Source: Streptomyces spiralis
GTDB taxonomy: Bacteria > Actinomycetota > Actinomycetes > Streptomycetales > Streptomycetaceae
Assembly: GCF_014654675.1 (NCBI RefSeq)
Contig: NZ_BNBC01000035.1
Location: forward strand, 1 to 64,000
DNA: 64,000 nt
Direction of reading: 5' to 3'
Made by a program: the position numbers and the translations under genes. Below, one piece after another: positions 44,401 through 52,242 of this stretch. How positions within the stretch are numbered: position 1 is the first letter of the stretch; every line of letters begins with the position of its first letter. The notes beneath the pieces were generated by a model that was not told the origin of the DNA, did no database searches, and worked only from the letters and a program-made list of their open reading frames with translations.

Positions 44401-45150
44401 AACGTGCACTTCGCCTACGGCGCCGGCGACGCCGCCGAGGAGGCGCTGAGCGGGATCGACCTGCGCATCCCCGCCGGGCAGACCGTCGCCTTCGTCGGCG
44501 AGACCGGCGCCGGCAAGTCCACGCTGGTCAAGCTGGTGGCCCGGTTCTACGACCCGACCGGAGGCCGGGTCACGGTGGACGGCACGGACCTGCGCGCGCT
44601 GGACCTCACGGCGTACCGGCACCGGCTCGGGGTCGTGCCGCAGGAGGCGTACCTCTTCCCCGGCACGGTCCGCGACGCCATCGCCTACGGCCGCCCGGAC
44701 GCCACCGACGCCGAGGTGGAGGCCGCGGCACGGGTGGTCGGCGCGCACGAGATGATCGCCACGCTCGAGGGCGGCTATCTGCACGAGGTCGCCGAGCGCG
44801 GCCGCAACCTGTCCGCCGGGCAGCGCCAGCTCATCGCACTCGCCCGGGCCGAACTCGTCGACCCCGACGTCCTCCTGCTCGACGAGGCGACCGCCGCCCT
44901 GGACCTGGCCACCGAGGCCCAGGTCAACCAGGCCACCGACCGCCTCGCGGGCCGCCGCACCACGCTGGTGGTCGCCCACCGGCTGACCACCGCCGCCCGC
45001 GCGGACCGGGTGGTGGTGATGGACCACGGCCGGGTCGCCGAGGACGGCACGCACGACGAACTGCTGGCCCTCGGCGGACGGTACGCCGAGCTGTGGCGGA
45101 CGTTCGCCGGCGCGCCCGAGCCGGAGGAGCCGGTCAGCGCCTCCCGCTGA
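41410..45150 (+). CDS. Fused heterodimer-type ABC exporter (TMD-NBD-TMD-NBD)
   Basis: 1246 residues from GTG 41410, with GGGAGG seven bases upstream. Two complete exporter halves in one chain: TMD1 (about 20-310), NBD1 with Walker A Lys379, signature LSGGQ (477-481) and Walker B LLVLDDATS, then a charged linker (about 580-670), TMD2 (about 675-960) and NBD2 with Walker A Lys1036, signature LSAGQ (1134-1138) and LLLDEATAALD (Glu1159). NBD1 has Asp502 where the catalytic Glu should be, and NBD2 has the altered signature, so one of the two ATP sites is degenerate while the other is canonical. Substrate unknown; a lipid or drug exporter is likely from family. Confidence 0.93.
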   Translation: MAAQPGETRGWARRLAAYAWRRPKDVVLALGASLGGMAVMAVVPLITKVIIDDVIGDHSRAMAPWAGGLVGAAILVYALTFVRRYYGGRLALDVQHDLRTEMYGTITRFDGRRQDELSTGQVVGRATSDLQLIQGLLFMLPMTIGNVLLFLISLVIMAWLSLPLTLVALAVAPALGWIARRSRTRLHPATWYAQAQAAAVAGVVDGAVSGVRVVKGFGQEEQETAKLRAVGRRLFAGRLRTIRLNAKFTPALQAVPALGQVAMLALGGWLAVRGHITLGTFVAFSTYLAQLVGPVRMLAMVLTVGQQARAGTERVLELIDTEPTLTGGTKELPADAPATVEFDDVSFGYTDGRPVLTGLSFEIRPGETLAVVGSSGSGKSTVSLLLPRFYDVTHGAVLVGGHDVRELTLDSLRAAIGLVPEDSFLFSDTVRANIAYGRPDADQEQIEAAARTAQADRFIAELPAGYDTKVGEQGLTLSGGQRQRIALARAILTDPRLLVLDDATSAVDARVEHEIHEALGQVMEGRTTLLIAHRRSTLNLADRIAVLDHGRLADIGTHDELQERCALYRRLLTDPDELGGVSPGHAQPAAPAEDTSVRDELDAEFDAERGVTPRLWTGDREPKDTALAGTPATPELLAQVEALPPATDTPDVDEHRAVSPEESYGLRRLLHGFGLPLLASLLLVAVDAGMGLLLPVLIRHGIDQGVSRMALGAVWTASLLGLLAVLVQWAAQTGETRMTGRTGERVLYTLRLKIFAQLQRLGLDYYERELTGRIMTRMTTDVDALSTFLQTGLVTAFVSVVTFFGIMVALLVIDVQLALVVFATLPPLIVATFFFRRASVKAYQLARERVSVVNADLQESVAGLRIVQAFRRERDGGRRFAERSDSYRRARIRGQWLISVYFPFVQLLSSVAAASVLIAGAGRVEAATLTTGALVAYLLYIDLFFAPVQQLSQVFDGYQQATVSLGRIQELLQEPASTTAAAEPRDVPGLRGEIAFENVHFAYGAGDAAEEALSGIDLRIPAGQTVAFVGETGAGKSTLVKLVARFYDPTGGRVTVDGTDLRALDLTAYRHRLGVVPQEAYLFPGTVRDAIAYGRPDATDAEVEAAARVVGAHEMIATLEGGYLHEVAERGRNLSAGQRQLIALARAELVDPDVLLLDEATAALDLATEAQVNQATDRLAGRRTTLVVAHRLTTAARADRVVVMDHGRVAEDGTHDELLALGGRYAELWRTFAGAPEPEEPVSASR

Positions 45151-45262
45151 GCCGGGCCGGCGCACGCCGCACCCGGGTCGGCGCACCACGCAACCTTTCG
45201 ATGCGTATCGTGCGTCCGTACACCTGTACGTGTATGTGAGTGATGTTCGGGGAGGGACGACC

Positions 45263-45652
45263 GTGAACAGTGGAGGAGTGCGCCGGCGGCTGGCGCTCGG
45301 CCTGGCCGTCCTGACCGGGTCGGTGACGCTGGCGCTCGCCCTGCCCGGCGCCGCGCAGGCGGCGGCCTCCACCTGCTCCGGCCGGGAGGTCAGGACGCTG
45401 CCGTTCTCCACCGGCTCCCTGCACCTCTACCGGCAGGGCGGCTACGTCTGCGCCGTCACCACCCCCGACCGGCCCGGCCGCAAGCAGTCGATGTCCGTCA
45501 CCGTGCAGGCCCGCGGCAACCGGCCGGTCACCGACAGAGGCCGCTACGCGTACCACGCCGGCCCGGTCACCGTGCACGCCGGCCACCGCTGCGTACGGGT
45601 GTCCGGATCGGTGGGGGGCGGGTCGTACACGAGCGGCTGGATCCTGTGCTGA
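45263..45652 (+). CDS. Small secreted protein of unknown function
   Basis: 129 residues from GTG 45263, with GGGGAGGGAC upstream. Signal peptide of about 35 residues (basic VRRRLALGLAVLTG start, hydrophobic core, ALPGAAQAA cleavage). The mature part is about 95 residues with four Cys (STCSG, YVCAV, HRCVRV and terminal ILC), consistent with disulphides, and is basic. I recall short streptomycete secreted proteins of this kind but no function. It could be an extracellular inhibitor or matrix protein; nothing in the sequence decides. Confidence 0.72.
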   Translation: MNSGGVRRRLALGLAVLTGSVTLALALPGAAQAAASTCSGREVRTLPFSTGSLHLYRQGGYVCAVTTPDRPGRKQSMSVTVQARGNRPVTDRGRYAYHAGPVTVHAGHRCVRVSGSVGGGSYTSGWILC

Positions 45653-45750
45653 GACACTGACACGGCACCAGGATTTCCCCGACTCCCCTGGTGTGCACCC
45701 GAGTTGCTCCGATAGCTTCCGGCGCACATCTGTCTCACAGGGGAGTGTGC

Positions 45751-47202
45751 ATGCGCAAGGCGCTCAGATGGCTGCTCGCGCTCACGGTGTTCATCGGCAC
45801 GTTGAGTACGGCGGAGGCGGCCACCGCGGCCCAGCCGGAGGCCACGAACACCACCACGAGCAGCACCGACACCGACATCAAGGACCGGCTCCTGGCCATC
45901 CCGGGCATGAGCCTCATAGAGGAGAAGCCCTACCCGGGATACCGCTTCTTCGTCCTGAACTACACCCAGCCGGTCGACCACCACGACCCGGCCAAGGGCA
46001 CCTTCCAGCAGCGGATCACCGTGCTGCACAAGGGAGTCGACCGCCCGACGGTCTTCTACACCGGCGGCTACAACGTCTCCACCACCCCGAGCCGCCGCGA
46101 GCCGACGCAGATCGTGGACGGCAACCAGGTCTCCCTGGAGTACCGGTTCTTCACCCCGTCCCGGCCGAGCCCGGCCGACTGGTCCACGCTGGACATCTGG
46201 CAGGCCGCCAGTGACCAGCACCGCCTCTTCCAGGCGCTGAAGCAGGTCTACACCCACAACTGGATCGCCACCGGCGGCTCCAAGGGCGGCATGACGGCGA
46301 CGTACTACGAGCGCTTCTACCCGGGCGACATGGACGGCGTGGTCGCCTACGTGGCCCCCAACGACGTCGTGAACGACGAGGACTCCGCCTACGACCGCTT
46401 CTTCGCCTCCGTCGGCACCAAGGAGTGCCGCGACAAGCTGAACGCCGTGCAGCGCGAGGCGCTGGTGCGCCGCGAGCCGCTGGAGAAGAAGTACGCGCAG
46501 TACGCCGCCGACAACGGCTACACCTTCACCACCATCGGCAGCCTGGACCGCGCCTACGAGGCGGTCGTCCTCGACTACGTGTGGGGCTTCTGGCAGTACA
46601 GCCTGCTGAAGGACTGCGACACGATCCCCGCCGACGCGAAGAACGCCACCGACCAGGCGATCTGGGACTCCGTGGACACCATCTCCGGCTTCTCCGCCTA
46701 CACCGACCAGGGCCTGGAGACCTACACGCCGTACTACTACCAGGCGGGCACGCAGCTGGGCGCGCCCACCATCCACTTCCCTTACATCGAGAAGAAGCTG
46801 ATCCGCTACGGCTACCAGCCGCCGCGCAACTTCGTGCCGCGCTCCATCCCGATGCGGTTCGAGCCGTGGGCGATGCGGGACGTGGACACGTGGGTGCGCC
46901 ACCACGCGCACCACATGCTCTACGTCTACGGGCAGAACGACCCGTGGGGCGCGGAGCGGTTCCGCCTCGGGCACGGCGCACGGGACGCGTACGTCTTCAC
47001 GGCGCCGGGCATGAACCACGGCGCGAACGTCGCGGGTCTGGTGCCGGAGCAGAAGGCGCTCGCCACGGCCAGGATCCTGCAGTGGGCGGGGGTCGCCTCC
47101 CCGGCGGTCCAGGCCGACCCGGCGGCGGCCAGGCCGCTGGCCCGCCACGACGCGAAGCTGGACGCGCGGGACGTGGAGCGTGAGCAGGCGCTCAGGCCGT
47201 AG
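45751..47202 (+). CDS. Secreted tripeptidyl aminopeptidase (peptidase family S37)
   Basis: Extracellular serine peptidase removing tripeptides from protein N-termini, as described for Streptomyces PS-10 enzymes. 483 residues from ATG 45751 (GGGGAG upstream) with a signal peptide (hydrophobic WLLALTVFIGTLST, cleavage near AAQ). Alpha/beta-hydrolase core: GGYNVST oxyanion region, nucleophile Ser177 in TGGSKGGM, and C-terminal NDPWGAERFRLG plus GMNHGANV supplying Asp and His. The length fits. It is followed by a long inverted repeat and faces a minus-strand lipoprotein gene. Confidence 0.88.
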   Translation: MRKALRWLLALTVFIGTLSTAEAATAAQPEATNTTTSSTDTDIKDRLLAIPGMSLIEEKPYPGYRFFVLNYTQPVDHHDPAKGTFQQRITVLHKGVDRPTVFYTGGYNVSTTPSRREPTQIVDGNQVSLEYRFFTPSRPSPADWSTLDIWQAASDQHRLFQALKQVYTHNWIATGGSKGGMTATYYERFYPGDMDGVVAYVAPNDVVNDEDSAYDRFFASVGTKECRDKLNAVQREALVRREPLEKKYAQYAADNGYTFTTIGSLDRAYEAVVLDYVWGFWQYSLLKDCDTIPADAKNATDQAIWDSVDTISGFSAYTDQGLETYTPYYYQAGTQLGAPTIHFPYIEKKLIRYGYQPPRNFVPRSIPMRFEPWAMRDVDTWVRHHAHHMLYVYGQNDPWGAERFRLGHGARDAYVFTAPGMNHGANVAGLVPEQKALATARILQWAGVASPAVQADPAAARPLARHDAKLDARDVEREQALRP

Positions 47203-47205
47203 GCC

Positions 47206-47259
47206 CTGTCGTCGAATTCCCGCCTGCCCCGCGGGCGGACGACGGGAATTCGACGACAG
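47206..47259. terminator. Long inverted repeat between convergent genes
   Basis: Perfect 17-bp arms CTGTCGTCGAATTCCCG (47206-47222) and CGGGAATTCGACGACAG (47243-47259), with a GC-rich inner CCCGCGGG hairpin. It begins right after the S37 peptidase stop and serves the convergent lipoprotein gene as well. AT content of the arms is higher than the surroundings. Confidence 0.75.
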
Positions 47260-47306
47260 TACCCAGCACTCATGACGGCCGTGAGCGGCCAGGGCCGCGC
47301 CCGGGT

Positions 47307-47933
47307 TCACATCCTCCGGGCGCAGCCGACCGGGTCCGTCCCGCCGAGCTCGACGTACAGGGCGGTCGTGGGCGGGCACCGGTCCCGGGTGCGTACCGCG
47401 CGGACCACCTTGTACTCGGGTTTCCTGCGGCCCGTGCCGTCGCACGCGGTCTCCCGCACCTGGCCGTGGCCCGCGCCGTAGACGCAGTCGCCGACGACGG
47501 TGCGCGGGCCGCCCCCGCCGCCCGGGTCGCCCGGGTGCGGGGGCTCGAGATTGCGCATGCAGGCGTAGCCCTGCGGGATCACAGCGTCGCCGTCCTCGCC
47601 GGAGGCGGGCCGCTGGGCGCTGATGTGCAGCACGAAGTCGGTGTTCGCCGGGCACGGCGGGCCGCCGTCGGGGCTGCCGTCGTGGCGGGCGATCACCCGT
47701 GCCGCCGCGCGTTCGCTCGAGCAGGGCACTTCGGTGAAGCTCGTGGTGCCGAAGGAGCTGCACTCGCCGGTCCCGAGGAACACCGCGCCGTAGCCGACGG
47801 GCTGCGGCGCGGTCGGCGTGGGCCGGCGGTCCTGACCGGCCGAGCCGGAGGTCGCCTGCTGACACCCCGTCAACAGTGCGGCGAGCAGCACCGGCAGTGC
47901 GCACGCCATCCCCACGGCCCCACTCCTGCGCAT
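47307..47933 (-). CDS. Lipoprotein of unknown function
   Basis: 208 residues from ATG 47933, spaced six bases from GGGGGG; another ATG lies two codons upstream. Signal peptide ends in lipobox LLTGC (Cys at about position 24). The mature region is Ser/Thr/Pro-rich near the lipid anchor and then contains three or four Cys pairs (ECSSFGTTSFTEVPCSSE, CPANTDF, ACMRN, GDCVYGAG, TACDG, RCPPTT, VGCARRM), suggesting a disulphide-bonded extracytoplasmic domain similar to those of mycobacterial septum-associated DUF proteins. No enzymatic motif. Downstream of it, on the same strand, is only the shared inverted repeat. Confidence 0.68.
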   Translation of the reverse strand: MRRSGAVGMACALPVLLAALLTGCQQATSGSAGQDRRPTPTAPQPVGYGAVFLGTGECSSFGTTSFTEVPCSSERAAARVIARHDGSPDGGPPCPANTDFVLHISAQRPASGEDGDAVIPQGYACMRNLEPPHPGDPGGGGGPRTVVGDCVYGAGHGQVRETACDGTGRRKPEYKVVRAVRTRDRCPPTTALYVELGGTDPVGCARRM

Positions 47934-48073
47934 CCTCATCCCCCCGGGTCCGCCCCGTCCAGCGTGGCCCGCCGCAGCGGGACCACGCCAGACATGTCGG
48001 GCGGTTCGGGCCGTTCGGGGGTGGTGCGCCGGGTGCGCTGCGTACGTCCCGTACGCCCGCTGCGCGAGCCCGG

Positions 48074-49921
48074 CTAGTAGGACAGGCCGTATCCGATGGG
48101 GTACAGGACCTGCGTCGGATCGTCCGCTCGCTGCACGGGCACCGGCAGCTTGCCGCGCGGGTCGACCCGGCCGGCGATCACGCGGGCGGCGGCACGCAGT
48201 TCCACGTCGGTCCAGGAGTAGGCCGCGAGGCAGGCGGGCACGGAGGGTAGCTGGGCGACGTCGTACGGGTTGCGGACGGCGACCGCGATCACCGGCCTGC
48301 CCGTCGCCACCAGCCGTTCCACCAGCGTCTTCTGCGTGCTGCTCGCCGTGACGTTGTACGTCCCGACCACCACGGCGTCCGCGTCCGCCGCTGCCGCCAC
48401 CGCCTTGTCGATGGTCGCCGCGGACGGGGAGGTGCCGGTGGACAGCGCGGTGGCCGTGAAGCCCAGCTCGGTCAGCGCGGCCGCGAGCACGCCGGTGGGC
48501 GGGCCCGTGGTGCCCGACGGGGAGGCCGGATCGGCGCCGACGACGAGGACCTTGTTGTGGCTGCGGCGCGACAGCGGCAGCAGACCGCCCTCGTTGACCA
48601 GCAGCGTGGTCGTCCGCTCGGCGATGCGGTCGGCCGCGGCCAGGTGCTCCGGGGTGCCGACGGTGCGGCTGACGCGGGCCTGGGTGGTGCAGGCCTCGTC
48701 GAACAGGCCCAGCTTCGCCTTCAGCCGCAGGATGCGCAGGATCGATTCGTCGAGCCGGGCCTCGGTCAGCTCCCCGCTGTGTACGGCCGCCAGGACCGCG
48801 TTCCAGGCGACGTCCAGGGAGGGCGGGTTGAGCAGCTGGTCCACGCCCGCCTTCAGCGCCAGCACCGGCACCCGGTCGTCGCCGTACTTGGTGCGGACGC
48901 CCTCCATGCCGAGGGAGTCGGTGATCACGACGCCGTCGTAGCCCAGCTCGCCGCGCAGGATGCCGGTGAGGATCGGGTGGGAGAGGGTGGCCGGGTCGCC
49001 GGAGTCGTCGAGCGCGGGGAACTGGATGTGCGCCGTCATGATCGAGTCGATGCCGGCCCGGATCCCGGCCCGGAACGGCACGGCGTCCAGCTGCTCCCAC
49101 ACCTCGCGGCTGTGGGTGATGACCGGGAAGCCGTAGTGGCTGTCGGTGGCGGTGTCGCCGTGCCCGGGGAAGTGCTTGGCGGTCGCCGCGACCCGGGAGC
49201 CCTGATAGCCCCTCACCTCCGCCGCCACCAGCCGGCCCACGGCGTCCGGATCGGCCCCGAAGGACCGTACGCCGATGACCGGGTTGGCCGGGTTGACGTT
49301 GACGTCGGAGTCGGGGGAGTAGTCCTGGTTGATGCCCATGGCGCGCAGCTCGGCGCCGGAGATCCGGCCGAGCGTAAGGGCGTCGGCGGTGGAGCCGCCG
49401 GCACCGATCGCCATGGCGCCCGGGAAGAGCGTGGCGGGCTTGCCGACGCGGCAGACGATGCCGTGCTCCTGGTCGGTGGCGACGAGCAGGGGCAGGCCGC
49501 GGGGCTGCTCGAGGGAGGCCCGCTGGATCCCGTTGGACAGATCGGCGATCTGCTGGGGGTCGTGGGTGTTGTGCGCCCAGGCGAAGTAGATGATGCCGCC
49601 GACGCGGTACTTGGCGATCAGCTCGGCCGCGGTGCGGACGCCGATCTCCTTGAGGTTGGCGTCGATGTCGGCCTGGTCGGGGGCGGTGGCCGAGGCCCCG
49701 TAGACCCGCATCACGAAGAGCTGGCCGACCTTCTCCTCCAGCGTCATCCGGGAGATGAGGGCGCGCAGCTTGCTGTCGTCGTGGGATGCGGCGTGGGCGG
49801 TGCCGGTGCCCTGGACCGCGATGGCCGCGGTGAGACCGGCGGTGGCGGCGAGGACGGTACGTCGGGAGGGGCGTGCGGGGTGTCCCGGTCTTCCCGGGTC
49901 GTCCGTGCTGGCGTCGTGCAC
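48074..49921 (-). CDS. Tat-exported GH3 beta-N-acetylglucosaminidase (NagZ-like)
   Basis: 615 residues from GTG 49921, with AAGGAG five bases upstream. Tat signal (SRRTVLAATAG, residues 19-29, cleavage near AHA). GH3 N-terminal barrel (about 55-380) with the NagZ signature KHFPGHGDTATDSH starting at Lys249, whose Asp/His pair is the acid/base system of N-acetylglucosaminidases, and the nucleophile Asp in ITDSLGMEGV. A GH3 C-terminal domain (about 420-600) is present, unlike in short NagZ enzymes. Expected role: release of GlcNAc from muropeptides or chitin fragments outside the membrane. Regulatory repeats lie upstream. Confidence 0.9.
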   Translation of the reverse strand: MHDASTDDPGRPGHPARPSRRTVLAATAGLTAAIAVQGTGTAHAASHDDSKLRALISRMTLEEKVGQLFVMRVYGASATAPDQADIDANLKEIGVRTAAELIAKYRVGGIIYFAWAHNTHDPQQIADLSNGIQRASLEQPRGLPLLVATDQEHGIVCRVGKPATLFPGAMAIGAGGSTADALTLGRISGAELRAMGINQDYSPDSDVNVNPANPVIGVRSFGADPDAVGRLVAAEVRGYQGSRVAATAKHFPGHGDTATDSHYGFPVITHSREVWEQLDAVPFRAGIRAGIDSIMTAHIQFPALDDSGDPATLSHPILTGILRGELGYDGVVITDSLGMEGVRTKYGDDRVPVLALKAGVDQLLNPPSLDVAWNAVLAAVHSGELTEARLDESILRILRLKAKLGLFDEACTTQARVSRTVGTPEHLAAADRIAERTTTLLVNEGGLLPLSRRSHNKVLVVGADPASPSGTTGPPTGVLAAALTELGFTATALSTGTSPSAATIDKAVAAAADADAVVVGTYNVTASSTQKTLVERLVATGRPVIAVAVRNPYDVAQLPSVPACLAAYSWTDVELRAAARVIAGRVDPRGKLPVPVQRADDPTQVLYPIGYGLSY

Positions 49922-50233
49922 GTGCGCTCCTTCCGGAGGAGTTCCGCTGGAGAGTCGGCTGAGTCGCTTGAAGGAAACTTCCGAGGAGTCACCAATATCC
50001 GGAAAGTTTCTGCCAGTCAAGGGAACGCGCAGCACCGGCATGCGAGGTGAGGGGCCGTCATCGGCGCTGTGGGAGGGGGGCGCGCCGATGACGGCGGGCT
50101 GCCGGGCGCGGTGCGGAGGAGAGGGTGGTCGGCGATCGCCCGGCGGCGTGAGCCGACACCGCACCGCGCAGACTCGTCCGGCGGCGTGCCGGTGAGACGT
50201 ACCCGAGCCCACGGGGGTTCCCGCCCCGGTCCT
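49922..50233. other. Gene-free region upstream of the GH3 gene
   Basis: 312 bases between two minus-strand genes. The part near the GH3 start carries the repeated GGAAACTTCC/GGAAAGTTTC words; the rest, after the LysR gene stop, shows no gene or strong hairpin. Confidence 0.5.
49973..50010 (-). promoter_or_regulatory. Paired GGAAA(C/G)TT(T)CC motifs before the GH3 gene
   Basis: GGAAACTTCC (49973-49982) and GGAAAGTTTC (50001-50010), 28 bases apart and 50-90 bases upstream of the GH3 GTG. Near-palindromic; a repressor site is likely. Similar words precede peptidoglycan-recycling genes in streptomycetes as far as I remember; the regulator is not known to me. Confidence 0.4.
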
Positions 50234-51145
50234 TCAGCCGTGGGACGCGACCGCCGGCCAGTGGTGGCGCAGGGTGCGGACCGTTTCCGCGATGGCCGGG
50301 CGGCGGGCGGCGCCGGTGCGCCACAGGGCGTACAGGCGGCGCACCGGCATGGGGTCCAGGGGGACCTCGACGACGCCCTCGGGCAGCGGACCGCGGCCCA
50401 GCCGCGGGATGAGCGCGACACCGAGCCCGGCGGCGACCAGGGCGACGAGGGTCGGGTTCTCCTCGGCCTGGTGGACGACGTCCGGCTCGTGACCGGCCGC
50501 GCGCAGGGTGCGCAGCAGCCAGTCGTGGCAGACCCGGCCCGGCGGCTGGCAGATCCACCGCTCGCCGCCCAGCTCGGAGCGCCGTACCGCCGGCCGGCCC
50601 GCGAACGGATGCCCGGCGGGCACCAGCAGGTCGCACAGGTCGTCGCCGATGACCGCCTGCTCCACCCCGGCCGGCGCGGGCAGCGGCGCGATGTCCCAGT
50701 CGTGGGCGACGGCGAGGTCGACGGCGCCCTTGGCGACCAGGTCCACCGACAGATGCGGGTCGACCTCGCTGAGCCGGGCGTCCAGCGCGGGATGGCGCAG
50801 GGCGAGGTCCGCCAGCACGGACGGCAGCAGCCCGCGCGCCGCCGAGGCGAACGCCGCGATCGTCAGCCGGCCGGCCGGCACCCCGCGCCGCTCCTCCAGC
50901 TCGGTCTCCGCCCGCTCCACGATCGCCAGCAACTCCCGTGCCGCCGCGACCAGCTGGTACGCCTCGTCGGTGAGCCGCACCCCGCGCCCCTCGCGCTCCA
51001 GCAGCACCGTCCTGGTCTCCCGCTCCAGCTTGGCGATCTGCTGCGACACGGCGGAGGAGGTGTAGCCGAGCGCGGTGGCGGCCGCGCCGACGGTCCCGTG
51101 CACGGACACGGCGTGCAGGGCGCGCAGACGCTGGAGATCGAGCAC
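50234..51145 (-). CDS. LysR-family transcriptional regulator
   Basis: 303 residues from GTG 51145, with GGGAGGAACC upstream. N-terminal LysR winged helix (about 1-60; LRALHAVSVHGTVGAAATAL then SAVSQQIAKLERE) and a LysR substrate-binding domain (about 90-295). It is divergent from an EamA-type transporter gene across 129 bases containing AT-rich words, a classic arrangement for a LysR regulator that activates the neighbouring exporter. Effector unknown. Confidence 0.9.
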   Translation of the reverse strand: MLDLQRLRALHAVSVHGTVGAAATALGYTSSAVSQQIAKLERETRTVLLEREGRGVRLTDEAYQLVAAARELLAIVERAETELEERRGVPAGRLTIAAFASAARGLLPSVLADLALRHPALDARLSEVDPHLSVDLVAKGAVDLAVAHDWDIAPLPAPAGVEQAVIGDDLCDLLVPAGHPFAGRPAVRRSELGGERWICQPPGRVCHDWLLRTLRAAGHEPDVVHQAEENPTLVALVAAGLGVALIPRLGRGPLPEGVVEVPLDPMPVRRLYALWRTGAARRPAIAETVRTLRHHWPAVASHG

Positions 51146-51274
51146 GGTTCCTCCCGGGGCCGGACGAATCGGTGAGTGAGACGGCGAGCGCCCAAAAACG
51201 ATTAGCGATCCTTCATTCAACAGTGCAGCAATCATCGCTGGTGCTTCACGGTTCGCGCGAGTGATCCTCGACGC

Positions 51275-52213
51275 ATGCGACCACCTCATGTGCTTCTCGC
51301 CGTCCTCGTCACCGCCGTCTGGGGCGTGAACTTCACCGTCATCGAGGTCGGCCTCGGCCACTTCCCCCCGCTGCTGTTCTCCGCGCTGCGCTTCCTGGCC
51401 GCCGCGCTGCCCGCCGTCCTCTTCGTGGGCCGGCCGAAGGTGGCCTGGAAGTGGATCGTGGCGGTGGGACTCGTCCTCGGGGTCGCCAAGTTCGGACTGC
51501 TGTTCGTGGGGATGGACGCCGGCATGCCCGCCGGTCTGTCCTCCCTGGTCCTCCAGATCCAGGCGGTCTTCACCGCCCTGTTCGCGTTCGCGGCGCTGGG
51601 CGAACGGCCCACCCGGCTGCGGCTGGTGGGCATGGGCGTGGCCCTCGCCGGGATCGCCGTGGCCGCCGTGGACGAGGGCACCTCGGGCCCCCTCGGCGCC
51701 TTCGCCCTGGTGATCGCCGCGGCGGCCTGCTGGGGCGCCTCGAACGTGCTCACCCGCAAGGCGGCGCCGCCGGACGCCCTGAACTTCATGGTCTGGGTGA
51801 GCACCGTCCCGGTCCTGCCGCTGCTCGGCCTCTCCCTGCTCACCGAGGGCCCCGCACGCGACCTGGCCGCGCTGCGCGCCCTGGACTGGCAGGGCGCGGC
51901 CACCGTCCTCTACGTCGCCTGGGTCACCACGGTGTTCGGCTTCGGCGCGTGGGGCTGGCTGCTGCGCCGCCACCCCGCCTCCACGGTCGCCCCCTTCTCC
52001 CTCCTCGTCCCGGTGTTCGGCATGTCCTCCGCGGGCCTGTTCCTGGGCGAGCCGGTGACCGGCCTGCGCTGGTGCGCGGCGGCACTGCTGGTCGGTGGGG
52101 TGGCGCTGACCTCGCTAGGGCCTGGCCGCCGCCGGCCCGGGGCCGCCGCGACGGCACCCGCGGTGATCGGTGAGGGCAAGGTCACAGTGGGTGGCGAGGC
52201 ATCCCGGTTGTAG
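51275..52213 (+). CDS. EamA/DMT-family transporter
   Basis: Ten-helix drug/metabolite transporter, 312 residues, made of two EamA repeats (about 5-130 and 140-275). N-terminal VTAVWGVNFTVIEVGL and the second-repeat ACWGASNVLTRK are typical; amino acid or metabolite export is common in the family. ATG at 51275, without a strong ribosome site. Short hydrophilic tail. Probably regulated by the divergent LysR protein. It ends 29 bases before lpd in the same direction. Confidence 0.9.
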   Translation: MRPPHVLLAVLVTAVWGVNFTVIEVGLGHFPPLLFSALRFLAAALPAVLFVGRPKVAWKWIVAVGLVLGVAKFGLLFVGMDAGMPAGLSSLVLQIQAVFTALFAFAALGERPTRLRLVGMGVALAGIAVAAVDEGTSGPLGAFALVIAAAACWGASNVLTRKAAPPDALNFMVWVSTVPVLPLLGLSLLTEGPARDLAALRALDWQGAATVLYVAWVTTVFGFGAWGWLLRRHPASTVAPFSLLVPVFGMSSAGLFLGEPVTGLRWCAAALLVGGVALTSLGPGRRRPGAAATAPAVIGEGKVTVGGEASRL

Positions 52214-52242
52214 GTCCGTCCGGTTCGGACGAAGGTGGCCTT

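Noticed and set aside
41386..45411. Very long open frame on the minus strand opposite the ABC exporter gene
   Set aside because: High-GC antisense artefact: it mirrors the codon bias of the real gene and encodes low-complexity His/Asp/Gly-rich sequence with no domain.
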